Shown here: positions 25,336-33,442 of the stretch, one piece after another
Numbering within the stretch: position 1 is the first letter of the stretch
Layout of the letters: the number at the start of each line of letters is the position of its first letter
Assembly (NCBI RefSeq): GCF_900163655.1
Contig: NZ_FWFG01000007.1
Span: 1-42,022 of the forward strand
Reading direction: 5' to 3'
DNA from: Brachybacterium nesterenkovii
GTDB lineage: Bacteria > Actinomycetota > Actinomycetes > Actinomycetales > Dermabacteraceae
DNA length: 42,022 nucleotides
Notes under the pieces: generated by a model
Seen by the model: the letters and a program-made list of their open reading frames with translations, nothing else
Databases searched by the model: none
Told to the model about the DNA's origin: nothing
Made by a program: the position numbers and the translations under genes

Positions 25336-26400
25336 ATGCGCTCCGACGACACCGCTCCCGCCGCTTCTGCCACCCCCACCGCCCAGGCGCCCGGCGAGGC
25401 CCCCGCTCCATCTCCGGACGCGGCCCCGGTCTCGGTCTCGGACGCGGCTCCGGCTCCGGCTCCGGCTCCATCCTCAGATGCGGCCCCGGTCCCGGACTCG
25501 GTCTCGGCTTCGGACACGCAGATCACCCCGCCCGCCGAGGGAGCCCCGAGAGTCTGGGTGCTGGGCTCCCTCAACGCCGACATGACCCTCGCGGTGCCGT
25601 GGATCGTGCGCCCGGGCGAGACGCTGTCGGCGACGTCGAGCACCCTGTCGCCCGGCGGCAAGGGCATGAACCAGGCCGTCGCCGCCGCGCACTCCGGGGC
25701 CCGGACGGTCATGATCGGTGCCGTCGGCGACGACGACCGCGGGGCGATGCTCGCCGCGACCCTCGAGCGGCGGGGCGTGGGATCGGCGGTCGTCCGGCGC
25801 GAGGGCGTCGACACCGGCACCGCGATCATCCAGCTCGACGCGGCCGGGGAGAACTCCATCGTGATCCTCGAGGGCGCCAACGGCACCGTCGGCCCCGAGG
25901 ACGCGACGGCGGCCCTGGCCCCGTGCCGCGAAGGCGATGTGGTGGTCGCGCAGCTCGAGATCCCGCAGGACGCGATCGCGGCCGGCTTCGCCGTGGCTCG
26001 TGAGCAGGGCGCTCGCACGATCCTCAACGCGGCCCCGGCCGCCGACGCCTCGGCCCTGCTGCCGCTCGTGGACGTGCTGGTGGTCAACGAGACCGAGGCC
26101 GAGATGCTGCTCGGCGATCGCGCGGAGGACCCGGCCCGCCGTCTCCACGAAATGCACGGCTGCGATGTGGTGGTCACGCTCGGCGGGCAGGGCAGCGTGG
26201 TGCTCGATGTCGACGGCTCCGAGACCGTCCCCGCGATCCCCACCGACGTCGTGGACACGACCGGTGCGGGCGACGCGTTCGTCGGTGCGACCGCCGCGGC
26301 CCTGGCCGCCGGGGCATCGCTGCGGGACGCCGCCCGGGCGGGAACGCGTCTGGCCCATGAGGTGTGCGGCGTCGCGGGCGCGCAGGGATACGGGGGCTGA
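25336..26400 (+). CDS. rbsK: Ribokinase (PfkB family)
   Basis: A 354-residue sugar kinase of the PfkB family, most like ribokinase (ribose + ATP to ribose 5-phosphate). The kinase domain starts near residue 73: GSLNAD (77-82), signature PGGKGMNQA (106-114) and DTTGAGDAF with catalytic Asp313. The first 71 residues are a Pro/Ala/Ser/Asp repeat-rich tail absent from typical ribokinases. I choose ATG 25336 because GAGGAGG precedes it by 8 nt. A TAGCCT box (25240-25245) lies only 3 nt before an in-frame GTG at 25249, too close for that GTG to be transcribed, which supports the later start. It is the last gene before a hairpin and converges on the ABC operon. Confidence 0.9.
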   Translation: MRSDDTAPAASATPTAQAPGEAPAPSPDAAPVSVSDAAPAPAPAPSSDAAPVPDSVSASDTQITPPAEGAPRVWVLGSLNADMTLAVPWIVRPGETLSATSSTLSPGGKGMNQAVAAAHSGARTVMIGAVGDDDRGAMLAATLERRGVGSAVVRREGVDTGTAIIQLDAAGENSIVILEGANGTVGPEDATAALAPCREGDVVVAQLEIPQDAIAAGFAVAREQGARTILNAAPAADASALLPLVDVLVVNETEAEMLLGDRAEDPARRLHEMHGCDVVVTLGGQGSVVLDVDGSETVPAIPTDVVDTTGAGDAFVGATAAALAAGASLRDAARAGTRLAHEVCGVAGAQGYGG

Positions 26401-26410
26401 GGGCCCCGGT

Positions 26411-26513
26411 GCGTTTTGGTCACGAGTGGCCGCTCGAGGGCGCGCCCTCTTCCGCGTTCTGGTCACTCGTTGTCGTCATCCACGCCCGATAGCGACCACG
26501 ACTGACCAGAACA
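26411..26513. repeat. GTTCTGGTCA-type repeats: one solo copy and one hairpin
   Basis: Between the converging ribokinase and ABC permease genes lie three copies of the element found after hrpB: GCGTTTTGGTCACGAGTGG at 26411, GCGTTCTGGTCACTCGTTG at 26454, and an inverted copy ending at 26513. The last two form a 20-bp stem with two mismatches and a 17-nt loop, suited to a bidirectional terminator. The solo copy is unpaired. Confidence 0.75.
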
Positions 26514-26575
26514 GCGGGAGGGCGCGGGGAAGGACTGGGGGCGGGCGCGGCGGCAACGGGACCAGGCCGAGCCCG

Positions 26576-28168
26576 TCAGCGCGTCGCGAGGTCCCGCCGC
26601 CGGAAGCCCCCCAGGCCGATGACCGCGAGCAGCAGGGCCACCGCGGCGACGCCGAGCAGCCCCCATCCGTCCTCGTCGCCCGCGATCGACGGCACGTGCC
26701 AGAACGGGCTGATGCCGAGCGCCCAGTCGGGCAGCTTGAACGAGGGCCCCAGCAGCGTGAGGCCGAAAGAGGCGATCACGCCGACCCAGGCGGCCGGCAG
26801 CACGCGCGGCCGTGCGCCGACCACCAGCATCGACACCGCGACCACGGCCCACACGGCGGGCACGGTCACGACCGCCTGCAGCAGGGTGTCGCCCAGCTCG
26901 GCGCCGATGTCCGCGGAGGAAGCCAGCAGGGCGATCTCCGTGCCCGCCATGAGCGTGCACGCGGCGGTCACGGTCAGAGCCAGCAGCGCGCTCGCGCCCC
27001 AGTAGCGGGGCCGGGCGACGGCGGCGGCGAGCACCGGCTCGGCCCGGTCGGCCAGCTCCTCGGAGCGCACGGCGAGCATGATCTGCACGCCGGGAATCGC
27101 GAGGATGATGCCCACGAGGCTCAGGATCGTCACGAGGAAGCGGCCGATGAGCTGATCGGGGGTGGCGGCGCCCGCCGCGAGCACCTGCTGGACGGCGGAG
27201 TCGCCCGCGAGGATGTCGCTCACCGATGTGGCGAGGTAGCCGAAGACGATGCCGAGGCCCGCGGCCACGCACAGCCAGGTGATGATCGCGCCGCGGTGCG
27301 CTCGCAGCACGAGACCTGCGACGCCGCGGATGCGGCCGGTCGCCGGGCCGGGGCGCGGGCCGATCGCGCCGCCGCCGAAATCGCGCCGCGCCTGCAGGAC
27401 GAACGCGACCGCCAGCAGCACGACGGTCAGTCCGAGCCCGAGCGGGAGGGGCCACCAGCGGTCCTCCACCGTCGGCCAGGTCTCCGTCATCCAGGCGAGC
27501 GGGTCCAGCCAGACGAGCCAGTCGGGCGCGTCGATCGCGTAGAGGAAACCGCGGGCGATGAAGGCGACGCCCAGGGCGCCGACGGCGATCGACGTGGCGG
27601 TGCGGGTCTCGGCGCCGAGCTGCGCGGCCACGGCGGCGAGCGCCGCGAACATCCAGCCGGTCACCACGAACGTCGCGCACAGCAGGGCGGTGGGCCCGGG
27701 CTCGCCGCCGCAGGCCCAGGTGACCAGGCCCGCGACGACCCCGACGGCGAGGGAGCCGATCATCGCGACGAGCACGCCGACGATCAACCGCCCGGAGCGC
27801 GAGATGACCGAGGAGGCCAGCAGCTCGGCCTGCCCGGAGTCCTCCTGGGCGCGGCTGGCCCGCACCACCGCGAGGATCGCGCCGAGCGCGGTGACGAAGC
27901 CGCCGAGCGACAGGCTGCGCCAGGCGTTGAAGCCGTCGGTGCTCAGCAGGTCCTCTGCGGGCCCGAAGATCAGGCTGATCGCGGGATTGGAGCCGACCGC
28001 CGCCGCGAAGCCCATGCGGTCGACCGTGTCGGGGAACAGCCATGGGTACAGCAGCACCGAGGACGCCGACAGCAGCGTCACGATCGCGACCCAGGGGGCG
28101 AAGCGACGGCCGTCGTGCGTGAGGGAGGCGCGGAGCAGGGGGCCGACGCCCGTGAGCGGGGCGCTCAT
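26576..28168 (-). CDS. ABC exporter permease (polyketide-antibiotic exporter type)
   Basis: A 530-residue membrane protein with roughly a dozen hydrophobic helices, of the ABC permease type often annotated as exporter of polyketide antibiotics. Landmarks are SLGGFVTALGAILAVVRASR near residue 95, RAQEDSGQAELLASSVISRS and, in the second half, the repeat of the same pattern around MLAVRSEELADRAEPVLAAA, showing two related halves. Its ATG overlaps the stop of the ATPase gene by 4 bp (28165-28168). Together with that ATPase it should form a drug- or metabolite-export pump controlled by the TetR protein encoded first in the operon. Confidence 0.88.
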   Translation of the reverse strand: MSAPLTGVGPLLRASLTHDGRRFAPWVAIVTLLSASSVLLYPWLFPDTVDRMGFAAAVGSNPAISLIFGPAEDLLSTDGFNAWRSLSLGGFVTALGAILAVVRASRAQEDSGQAELLASSVISRSGRLIVGVLVAMIGSLAVGVVAGLVTWACGGEPGPTALLCATFVVTGWMFAALAAVAAQLGAETRTATSIAVGALGVAFIARGFLYAIDAPDWLVWLDPLAWMTETWPTVEDRWWPLPLGLGLTVVLLAVAFVLQARRDFGGGAIGPRPGPATGRIRGVAGLVLRAHRGAIITWLCVAAGLGIVFGYLATSVSDILAGDSAVQQVLAAGAATPDQLIGRFLVTILSLVGIILAIPGVQIMLAVRSEELADRAEPVLAAAVARPRYWGASALLALTVTAACTLMAGTEIALLASSADIGAELGDTLLQAVVTVPAVWAVVAVSMLVVGARPRVLPAAWVGVIASFGLTLLGPSFKLPDWALGISPFWHVPSIAGDEDGWGLLGVAAVALLLAVIGLGGFRRRDLATR

Positions 28169-29370
28169 CGGACGGACCCGTCGGGCTCGGCCGCCTGCGA
28201 GAGTGCGTCGGGCTCGACCGCCCGCGAACGTGCGTCAGGCCCGGTCACCCGCGAGCGCACGTCGGGCTCGGCAGTCCGCGAACGCGCGTCGGGCTCGGCA
28301 GTCCGCTGTCGCGTGCCGGGCTCGGCCACCCGCGAGGGCGCGTCGGGCTCAACGGCCCGCTGTCGCACGTCGGGCTCGGCCGCCCGCGAGGGCGCGTCGC
28401 CCGCGTCCGCACCCTCCTCCGCGCTCGCGCTCCCATCGGCGTCCTCGTACAGGCGCAGGAACATGCTCTCCAGCGTGGGCGGGGAGACGACGAGGTCGCT
28501 CAGGCGGGACGGCGCGAGGGCGGCCATGGCCTCCCCGATCCGGTCGGAGGGGATGCTCGCCGCGAGCGCACGACCGTCGAGACGCACGTCGTCGAGCAGC
28601 GCGAGCGCCTCCGCCGAGGCTTCGCGGTCCAGCGTCGCGGTGATGTGCGTGCGGGCGGTGCCGCGCATCTGGGCGATGGTGCCGGTGCGGACGATGCGGC
28701 CGTCGCGGATGACGCTCAGGCGGTCGGCGAGGGTCTCGACCTCGGCGAGGATGTGGCTGGACAGCAGCACGGTCGCGCCGCGGTCCTTCGCCTCGCCGAC
28801 GACCTCCTGGAACACGTTCTCCATGAGCGGGTCGAGGCCGCTGGTGGGCTCGTCGAGGATCAGCAGCTCGGCGTCGGAGGCGAGGGCGGCCACGAGCGCG
28901 ACCATCTGCCGGTTGCCCTTGGAGTACTGGCGCCCGCGCTTGGTGGGGTCCAGCTCGAAGCGCTCGATCAGCTCGGCGCGACGGGCGGGGTCGAGGCCGC
29001 CGCGCAGGCCGCCTAGCAGGTCGATGGCCTCGCCGCCGCTCATCGTCGGCCACAGCGAGACGTCGCCGGGCACGTAGGCGAGACGGCGGTGGAGGGCGAC
29101 GACGTCCTTCCAGGGGTCGCCGCCGAGCAGACGGGCGGTGCCGCCGTCGGCCTTGAGCAGTCCGAGCAGCACGCGGATGGCGGTGGACTTCCCCGCGCCG
29201 TTGGGGCCGAGGAAGCCGTGGACCTCGCCGCGGGCGACCTCGAGGTCGAGGCCGCGCAGCGCCGGGGAGCGGCCGAAGCTCTTGGTCAGGGCGCGCGTCT
29301 CGATGACGGGCTCGGCGGCGGGGGCCGCGTCGGCCTCGATGTCGCGCCGGTGGGTGGGGCGATGGGTCAT
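28165..29370 (-). CDS. ABC exporter ATP-binding protein with 9-residue repeat tail
   Basis: The ATPase of the efflux pump, 401 residues. Walker A GPNGAGKST (55-63), a variant signature YSKGNRQM (149-156), Walker B ILDEP (171-175) and the H-loop SSHIL are all present. The usual protein ends near residue 310-325. Here residues 328-399 are eight tandem copies of a 9-residue unit of the type SRxAEPDxR, encoded by a 27-bp repeat (28168-28389), an unusual Arg/Glu/Pro-rich tail. The start overlaps the TetR stop by 4 bp, and its own stop overlaps the permease start. The tail has no assigned role. Confidence 0.92.
   Translation of the reverse strand: MTHRPTHRRDIEADAAPAAEPVIETRALTKSFGRSPALRGLDLEVARGEVHGFLGPNGAGKSTAIRVLLGLLKADGGTARLLGGDPWKDVVALHRRLAYVPGDVSLWPTMSGGEAIDLLGGLRGGLDPARRAELIERFELDPTKRGRQYSKGNRQMVALVAALASDAELLILDEPTSGLDPLMENVFQEVVGEAKDRGATVLLSSHILAEVETLADRLSVIRDGRIVRTGTIAQMRGTARTHITATLDREASAEALALLDDVRLDGRALAASIPSDRIGEAMAALAPSRLSDLVVSPPTLESMFLRLYEDADGSASAEEGADAGDAPSRAAEPDVRQRAVEPDAPSRVAEPGTRQRTAEPDARSRTAEPDVRSRVTGPDARSRAVEPDALSQAAEPDGSVR
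28168..28389 (-). repeat. 27-bp coding tandem repeat, eight copies
   Basis: Eight near-identical in-frame 27-bp units encode the C-terminal nonapeptide repeats of the ABC ATPase. Variation is mostly at residues 1, 3 and 9 of the unit, while Glu-Pro-Asp is nearly constant. The last unit runs into the stop codon. Confidence 0.85.
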
Positions 29371-30176
29371 GACGGGGCCTCGGTCCGGGCGGTGGGGTGG
29401 TCGGCGAGGGTGGCGTCCAGGTAGTGCTGGATCGCGGGGGCGATCTCCTGCACGAGCTCGTCGAGCGGGGCGTCCACGAGGGCGGGCATGCGGATGATGT
29501 GCCGGCCGATCGCGACGCCGATCAGGTGGCTGACCGCGAGCATCATGCCGCGCTGCGCGGTCATCGGCGGGCTGCCCGCGGGGCCGATGCGCGCGGCCAT
29601 GGTCTGCATGAACATCTCTGCGGCGTGCTCCGAGGTGGTGGCCGAGCGGACGAGCGCGAGCAGCACGGGGCGCACGTCGGGGTCCTCCCAGAGTCCGAGG
29701 TAGAGGGCGGCGACGCGCTCGCCGCGCCCGGCGGGATCACCCGCGAGGGCGCCGCGCACGCGGGGGGCGAGCTCGAGACGGTCGGCCACGGCCTGGGCGA
29801 ACAGTGATTCCTTGTCGCGGTGGTAGTGGCGGACGAGGGCGGGGTCGACGCCGGCGCGGGCCGCGATGGCGCGCATCGAGGTGGCGTCGATGCCGTTGGC
29901 GGCGAACAGGTCGAGGGCGGCGTCGAGGATCGCCTCGCGGGTGCCGCTCTCGCCGGGTCGTCGTCCGGTGGGGCGGGGTGCCGGGGCGCCTCCCGCTGCG
30001 TCGCGCGGTGCGCCCTGGGGGCGTGCGGGGCGGGAACGGGGGCCACGGGAATGCGCGTCGTCGGAGGGCGCGTCGTCGGAGGACGCGTCGCTGGAGGACG
30101 CGTCGCTGGAGGGCGCGTCGTCGGAAGGCGCACCGCGGGGATCAGCAGGGCGCGCTTCCTGGTCGTCGTGGGTCAT
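29367..30176 (-). CDS. TetR-family transcriptional regulator
   Basis: A 269-residue TetR regulator and first gene of the efflux operon. The DNA-binding domain begins near residue 79: TREAILDAALDLFAANGIDA, then SMRAIAARAGVDPALVRHYH as the helix-turn-helix. The ligand domain follows. Before it lie about 75 disordered residues containing a 5-residue Ser/Asp/Ala repeat (about 17-41). A TCCCCGACTGGGGA palindrome (30189-30202) just upstream is a candidate operator. It overlaps the ATPase gene by 4 bp, so regulator and pump are co-translated, and self-repression relieved by the pump substrate is expected. The start at 30176 lacks a clear ribosome site. Confidence 0.9.
   Translation of the reverse strand: MTHDDQEARPADPRGAPSDDAPSSDASSSDASSDDAPSDDAHSRGPRSRPARPQGAPRDAAGGAPAPRPTGRRPGESGTREAILDAALDLFAANGIDATSMRAIAARAGVDPALVRHYHRDKESLFAQAVADRLELAPRVRGALAGDPAGRGERVAALYLGLWEDPDVRPVLLALVRSATTSEHAAEMFMQTMAARIGPAGSPPMTAQRGMMLAVSHLIGVAIGRHIIRMPALVDAPLDELVQEIAPAIQHYLDATLADHPTARTEAPS
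30056..30130 (-). repeat. 15-bp coding tandem repeat, five copies
   Basis: Five units of the type GCGTCGTCGGAGGRC (plus strand) encode the Ser/Asp/Ala repeats in the N-terminal tail of the TetR regulator. Confidence 0.8.
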
Positions 30177-30188
30177 GGCGCGACGATA

Positions 30189-30202
30189 TCCCCGACTGGG
30201 GA
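30189..30202. promoter_or_regulatory. Candidate TetR operator palindrome
   Basis: TCCCCGACTGGGGA has 5-bp inverted arms and lies 13 bp before the tetR start and 54 bp before the rlmC start, a position that could control the efflux operon. This rests on position and symmetry only. Confidence 0.4.
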
Positions 30203-30243
30203 ATTCCTCAAGTGGGGGACGCGGCGTCCGGCACCCCTCCCCC

Positions 30244-30249
30244 TAGACT
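30244..30249 (+). promoter_or_regulatory. -10 box TAGACT of leaderless rlmC
   Basis: TAGACT is followed by 6 nt and the GTG at 30256. No ribosome site is present. Confidence 0.6.
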
Positions 30250-30255
30250 CGGCGC

Positions 30256-31665
30256 GTGCGCTGCCACCACTTCGATGCCGGGACCTGCCGGTCCTGCACG
30301 CTCCTCGACCTGCCCCACGGGGAGCAGGTGCGCGACGCCGATGCCGCGCTGCGAGAGCTCCTGGCGCCGTTCCTCATCGTGCGTGACGGGGACAGCAGCG
30401 GGCGCACCAGGGACAGCAGCGGGCGCCCCGAGGACCGCACCCGTGTCGCGACCGACGCCGATGTCCTGCCGCGCCAGGCCGACCGCGCCCGCGACGACGT
30501 TTGGTGCGCACCGCTGACCAGCGCCGACGCCGGTTTCCGCAACCGCGCGAAGATGGTGGTCACGGGCACCGCGAACGCCCCGATCCTCGGCATCCAGGGG
30601 CAGGGGCAGGTCGGCGCCGACCCGGCCCTCCTGGGCACCGAGGACCTCGCCGACTGCCCCCTGTACCCGCCGGGTGTCGAGGAGCTCCTCGAGCATGTGC
30701 GCACCCTCATCCGCCGCGCCCAGGTCCCGCCGTACGACGCGGCCCGGCACCGCGGGGAGATCCGCTTCGTGCACGTGACCGTCGGGGCCGACGACCGCAT
30801 GATGCTGCGTCTCGTCCTGCGCAGCGAGCGCGCGCTCGACCGCATCCGCGAGCACCTCCCCCGCCTGCTGGAGGCGCAGCCGCAGGTCGCCGTCGTCTCC
30901 GCCAACATCCACCCCGAGCACGTCGCCACCCTCGAGGGCGAGCAGGAGATCCACCTGGCGGGCGATGAGTTCCTGCCGGTGACGATGGGCCCGGTGACGC
31001 TACACGCTCGCCCGCGGTCGTTCCTGCAGACGAACACCGCGGTCGCGGGCGGCCTGTACGCGCAGGTCGCGGACTGGGTCGACGAGGTCGCCGAGAACGA
31101 TGCCCCGCGCGACGACCCTCTGCGCATCTGGGACCTGTACTGCGGGGTCGGCGGCTTCGCCCTCGCCTGCGCCGGGCGCCCCGCGAGCACACGCACGGGC
31201 ACAGGCTTGGACGTAGGCACGGGCCCGGACACGGACACGGACACGGACACGGACGCCGCGTCTCCCGCATCGGCACCACCTGTCCGCGAGGTCGTCGGCG
31301 TCGAGATCTCCGAGCAGGCCATCATCGCCGCCCGCGAGGCCGCCGAGGCCGCGGGCGTCATCGCGACGTTCCACGCCCAGGATGCGACCGCCTGGGCGAT
31401 CGCCGAGGCCGAGCGCACCGGCGCGCCGGACGTGGTGATCGTGAACCCGCCGCGCCGCGGGATCTCCGCCGAGCTCGCCGCGTGGATCGAGGCGTCGGGC
31501 GTCCCGGACGTCGTCTACTCCAGCTGCAACCCGCGCACGCTCGCCCGCGACCTCGCGGCGATGCCGTCGTACCGGATCGACCGGGCGCGCCTGGTCGACA
31601 TGTTCCCCCACACCCGCCACGACGAGGTCGTCGTGCGCCTGACCCGCATCGGGAGCCCCGCATGA
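30256..31665 (+). CDS. rlmC: 23S rRNA (uracil-C5)-methyltransferase RlmC
   Basis: SAM-dependent enzyme that methylates C5 of a uracil in 23S rRNA (U747 in E. coli). The 469-residue protein follows E. coli RlmC closely: N-terminal iron-sulfur cysteines Cys3, Cys11, Cys14 and Cys134 (in DCPLYP), the segment FRNRAKMVVTG, the RNA-binding SFLQTNTAV, the SAM motif DLYCGVGGF, VIVNPPRRGI and the nucleophile Cys424 in SSCNPRT. It is about 95 residues longer because of two inserted low-complexity loops, near residues 44-82 and 308-340; the second contains a (Asp-Thr)4 run. The GTG at 30256 gives the exact family N-terminus. Its stop overlaps the asparaginase start (ATGA). Confidence 0.94.
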   Translation: MRCHHFDAGTCRSCTLLDLPHGEQVRDADAALRELLAPFLIVRDGDSSGRTRDSSGRPEDRTRVATDADVLPRQADRARDDVWCAPLTSADAGFRNRAKMVVTGTANAPILGIQGQGQVGADPALLGTEDLADCPLYPPGVEELLEHVRTLIRRAQVPPYDAARHRGEIRFVHVTVGADDRMMLRLVLRSERALDRIREHLPRLLEAQPQVAVVSANIHPEHVATLEGEQEIHLAGDEFLPVTMGPVTLHARPRSFLQTNTAVAGGLYAQVADWVDEVAENDAPRDDPLRIWDLYCGVGGFALACAGRPASTRTGTGLDVGTGPDTDTDTDTDAASPASAPPVREVVGVEISEQAIIAAREAAEAAGVIATFHAQDATAWAIAEAERTGAPDVVIVNPPRRGISAELAAWIEASGVPDVVYSSCNPRTLARDLAAMPSYRIDRARLVDMFPHTRHDEVVVRLTRIGSPA

Positions 31666-32681
31666 GCCCTGCCGAGACCTCACCCGCCCCCGGCGCCCCG
31701 CGCGTCCTGGTCCTCTCCCTCGGCGGCACCATCGCCATGTCCCAGGACGAGGCCGGCCTGCGCGCCACCCCCACCTCGCAGGCGGGCGCGGACGTCGTCA
31801 CCACGTCGCTCGCGGGAGCGGCGGCCACGCACCGCGCGGTCGCGAACGTGGGCTCGCCGTCGATCCGCACCGCTCACCTCGCCACCGTGCTCCGCCTCGC
31901 GCGCGAGGCCGTGGCCGACGGATTCGCGGGCGTGGTCGTCACCCACGGCACGGACACGCTCGAGGAATCGGCGTTCCTGCTCAACCGCTGCTGGGACCTG
32001 GAGGCACCCATCGTCCTGACCGGGGCGATGCGCCCGTCCAACGCGCCCGGCGCCGACGGGCCCGCGAACCTCCACGACGCGGTGCGCACCGCGATCGCGC
32101 CGTCGGCCCGCGGGCTCGGGGCGCTCGTCGTGTTCGACGGGCTCGTGCACCTGGCCGATCGCGTGTCGAAGGTGAGCTCGCGCAGCGTCGACGCCTTCGC
32201 CTCGGAGCCGTCGGGCCCGGTCGCGATCGTCGGCGAGGACGACATCCGCCTGGTCTACCGGCCCACCGAGCGCTCCGCGCTGATCGGCGGCGACCTCCCG
32301 GAGACGCTGCCGCGCGTGCCGGTGCTCGCGCTCGGACAGGGCGATGATGCCGAGCTCCTCGACCTGCTCCCGGCGGGCGCGTTCGACGGCCTCGTGATCG
32401 AGGGCGTGGGCATGGGGCACGTGCCCGAGCTCGCGGTCGCGCGCCTGCGCCGCCTCACCGATGCCGGGGTGCCGGTGGTCATCGCCACCCGGGTGGTCAG
32501 CGGCGGGACGTCGATGAACCACTACGACTACCCCGGCAGCGAGGTGGATCTGATCCGCAACGGCTGCGTGATGGCCGGGGCCCTCTCGCCGCACGCCGCC
32601 CGCCTGCTGCTGCAGGTGCTCCTGGCCGACGGCGCGGAGGGCGAGCGCATCGAGGCGGAGTTCGGGGCGTACGGGTACTGA
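31662..32681 (+). CDS. ansA: L-asparaginase
   Basis: A 339-residue asparaginase that hydrolyses asparagine to aspartate and ammonia. The first catalytic threonine is in SLGGTIAM (Thr23) and the second triad is in VVTHGTDTLEES (Thr94 with Asp98); GAMRPSNAPGADGPANL follows as expected. The length is normal and no signal peptide is visible, so a cytosolic enzyme is likely. ATG 31662 overlaps the rlmC stop by 4 bp, so the two are co-translated even though their functions do not look related. No terminator hairpin is obvious after it. Confidence 0.93.
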   Translation: MSPAETSPAPGAPRVLVLSLGGTIAMSQDEAGLRATPTSQAGADVVTTSLAGAAATHRAVANVGSPSIRTAHLATVLRLAREAVADGFAGVVVTHGTDTLEESAFLLNRCWDLEAPIVLTGAMRPSNAPGADGPANLHDAVRTAIAPSARGLGALVVFDGLVHLADRVSKVSSRSVDAFASEPSGPVAIVGEDDIRLVYRPTERSALIGGDLPETLPRVPVLALGQGDDAELLDLLPAGAFDGLVIEGVGMGHVPELAVARLRRLTDAGVPVVIATRVVSGGTSMNHYDYPGSEVDLIRNGCVMAGALSPHAARLLLQVLLADGAEGERIEAEFGAYGY

Positions 32682-32752
32682 CGGAGGCGGGGCGCAGGTG
32701 GGAGACTGGCCCCGAGAGCGCCGACGCCGCCGTCGGCCGGAAGGAGACTCCG

Positions 32753-33277
32753 ATGTCCGACACCGCCGACCGCCCCGTCGCCCCTGAGGCGTCGACCGCC
32801 GTAGCTCCCGACACGGGTGCCGCTGTCCAGGAAGCGGCGCGTGCCGTCCCGGGGGCACCCGCGAAGGACGATGCAGGCGGCGACGCCGGGGATTCGTCCG
32901 GGCAGGACGATGCAACCGCCGACGCCGCCGACGCGACCGTGCACAACGATGCTTCTGCCGCCGGGAATGCGTCCGCGCCAGCGCCGAGCTCCGCGGATCC
33001 GACCGGCGGCGGCCCCGCACCCGCCGGCGACATCGCCGGGGCCGTACGGGCGCTGCGGAAGAGCCTGGCGAAGAACGCACCCCGCATGGGGGCGGCCCGA
33101 GGGGCTGCGGAGTCGACGGGGGAAGGGACGGAGGGGACAGCGTCGAAGACGGCCCGGCTCAAGGACGCCGCGGCGAAGGGGGTCGGACTGAAGCGCCCGG
33201 GGACGGACGATGCCGGGCGCACGGGTGCCGACGGCGCAGGTGGGGACCGCCCGTCGGGCTTCTCCGGTCGCTTCTGA
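32753..33277 (+). CDS. Disordered Ala/Asp-rich protein of unknown function
   Basis: A 174-residue protein of low complexity, mostly Ala, Asp, Gly, Thr and Pro. One short segment, about 95-115 (IAGAVRALRKSLAKNAP), could form a basic amphipathic helix, and the last third is Lys/Gly-rich. I do not recognise it. A good ribosome site GGAAGGAG lies 6 nt before the ATG at 32753, which is the main reason to accept it; the opposite strand is also open over this stretch but has no ribosome site. No membrane helix or signal peptide. Confidence 0.6.
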   Translation: MSDTADRPVAPEASTAVAPDTGAAVQEAARAVPGAPAKDDAGGDAGDSSGQDDATADAADATVHNDASAAGNASAPAPSSADPTGGGPAPAGDIAGAVRALRKSLAKNAPRMGAARGAAESTGEGTEGTASKTARLKDAAAKGVGLKRPGTDDAGRTGADGAGGDRPSGFSGRF

Positions 33278-33310
33278 GCCGTGACGGGCGACTCCTGGGA
33301 CGTCCTCACC

Positions 33311-33364
33311 CGTGAGTGGTGACCGCCCCTTGCCGCCCGTGAGTGGTGACCGCCCCTTGCCGCC
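33311..33364. repeat. 27-bp direct repeat in tandem
   Basis: Two identical tandem units beginning CGTGAGTGGTGACCGCCCC. They lie 33 bp after the end of the disordered-protein gene. Confidence 0.85.
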
Positions 33365-33390
33365 CGCGTCCGGTTCCCGCCCTCCTCCCC

Positions 33391-33442
33391 CGCGAGACAC
33401 CTGAAACGAGCCATGGAAGTGGCTCGTTTCGGGCGTCTCGCG
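33391..33442. terminator. Long hairpin, 23-bp stem
   Basis: The arms 33391-33413 (core TGAAACGAGCCA) and 33420-33442 (core TGGCTCGTTTCG) pair with two non-Watson-Crick positions around a 6-nt TGGAAG loop. It could terminate the transcript of the preceding gene. Confidence 0.7.

Noticed and set aside
28168-28389. CRISPR-like repeat array
   Set aside because: The 27-bp units are directly adjacent without spacers and are in frame with the ABC ATPase.
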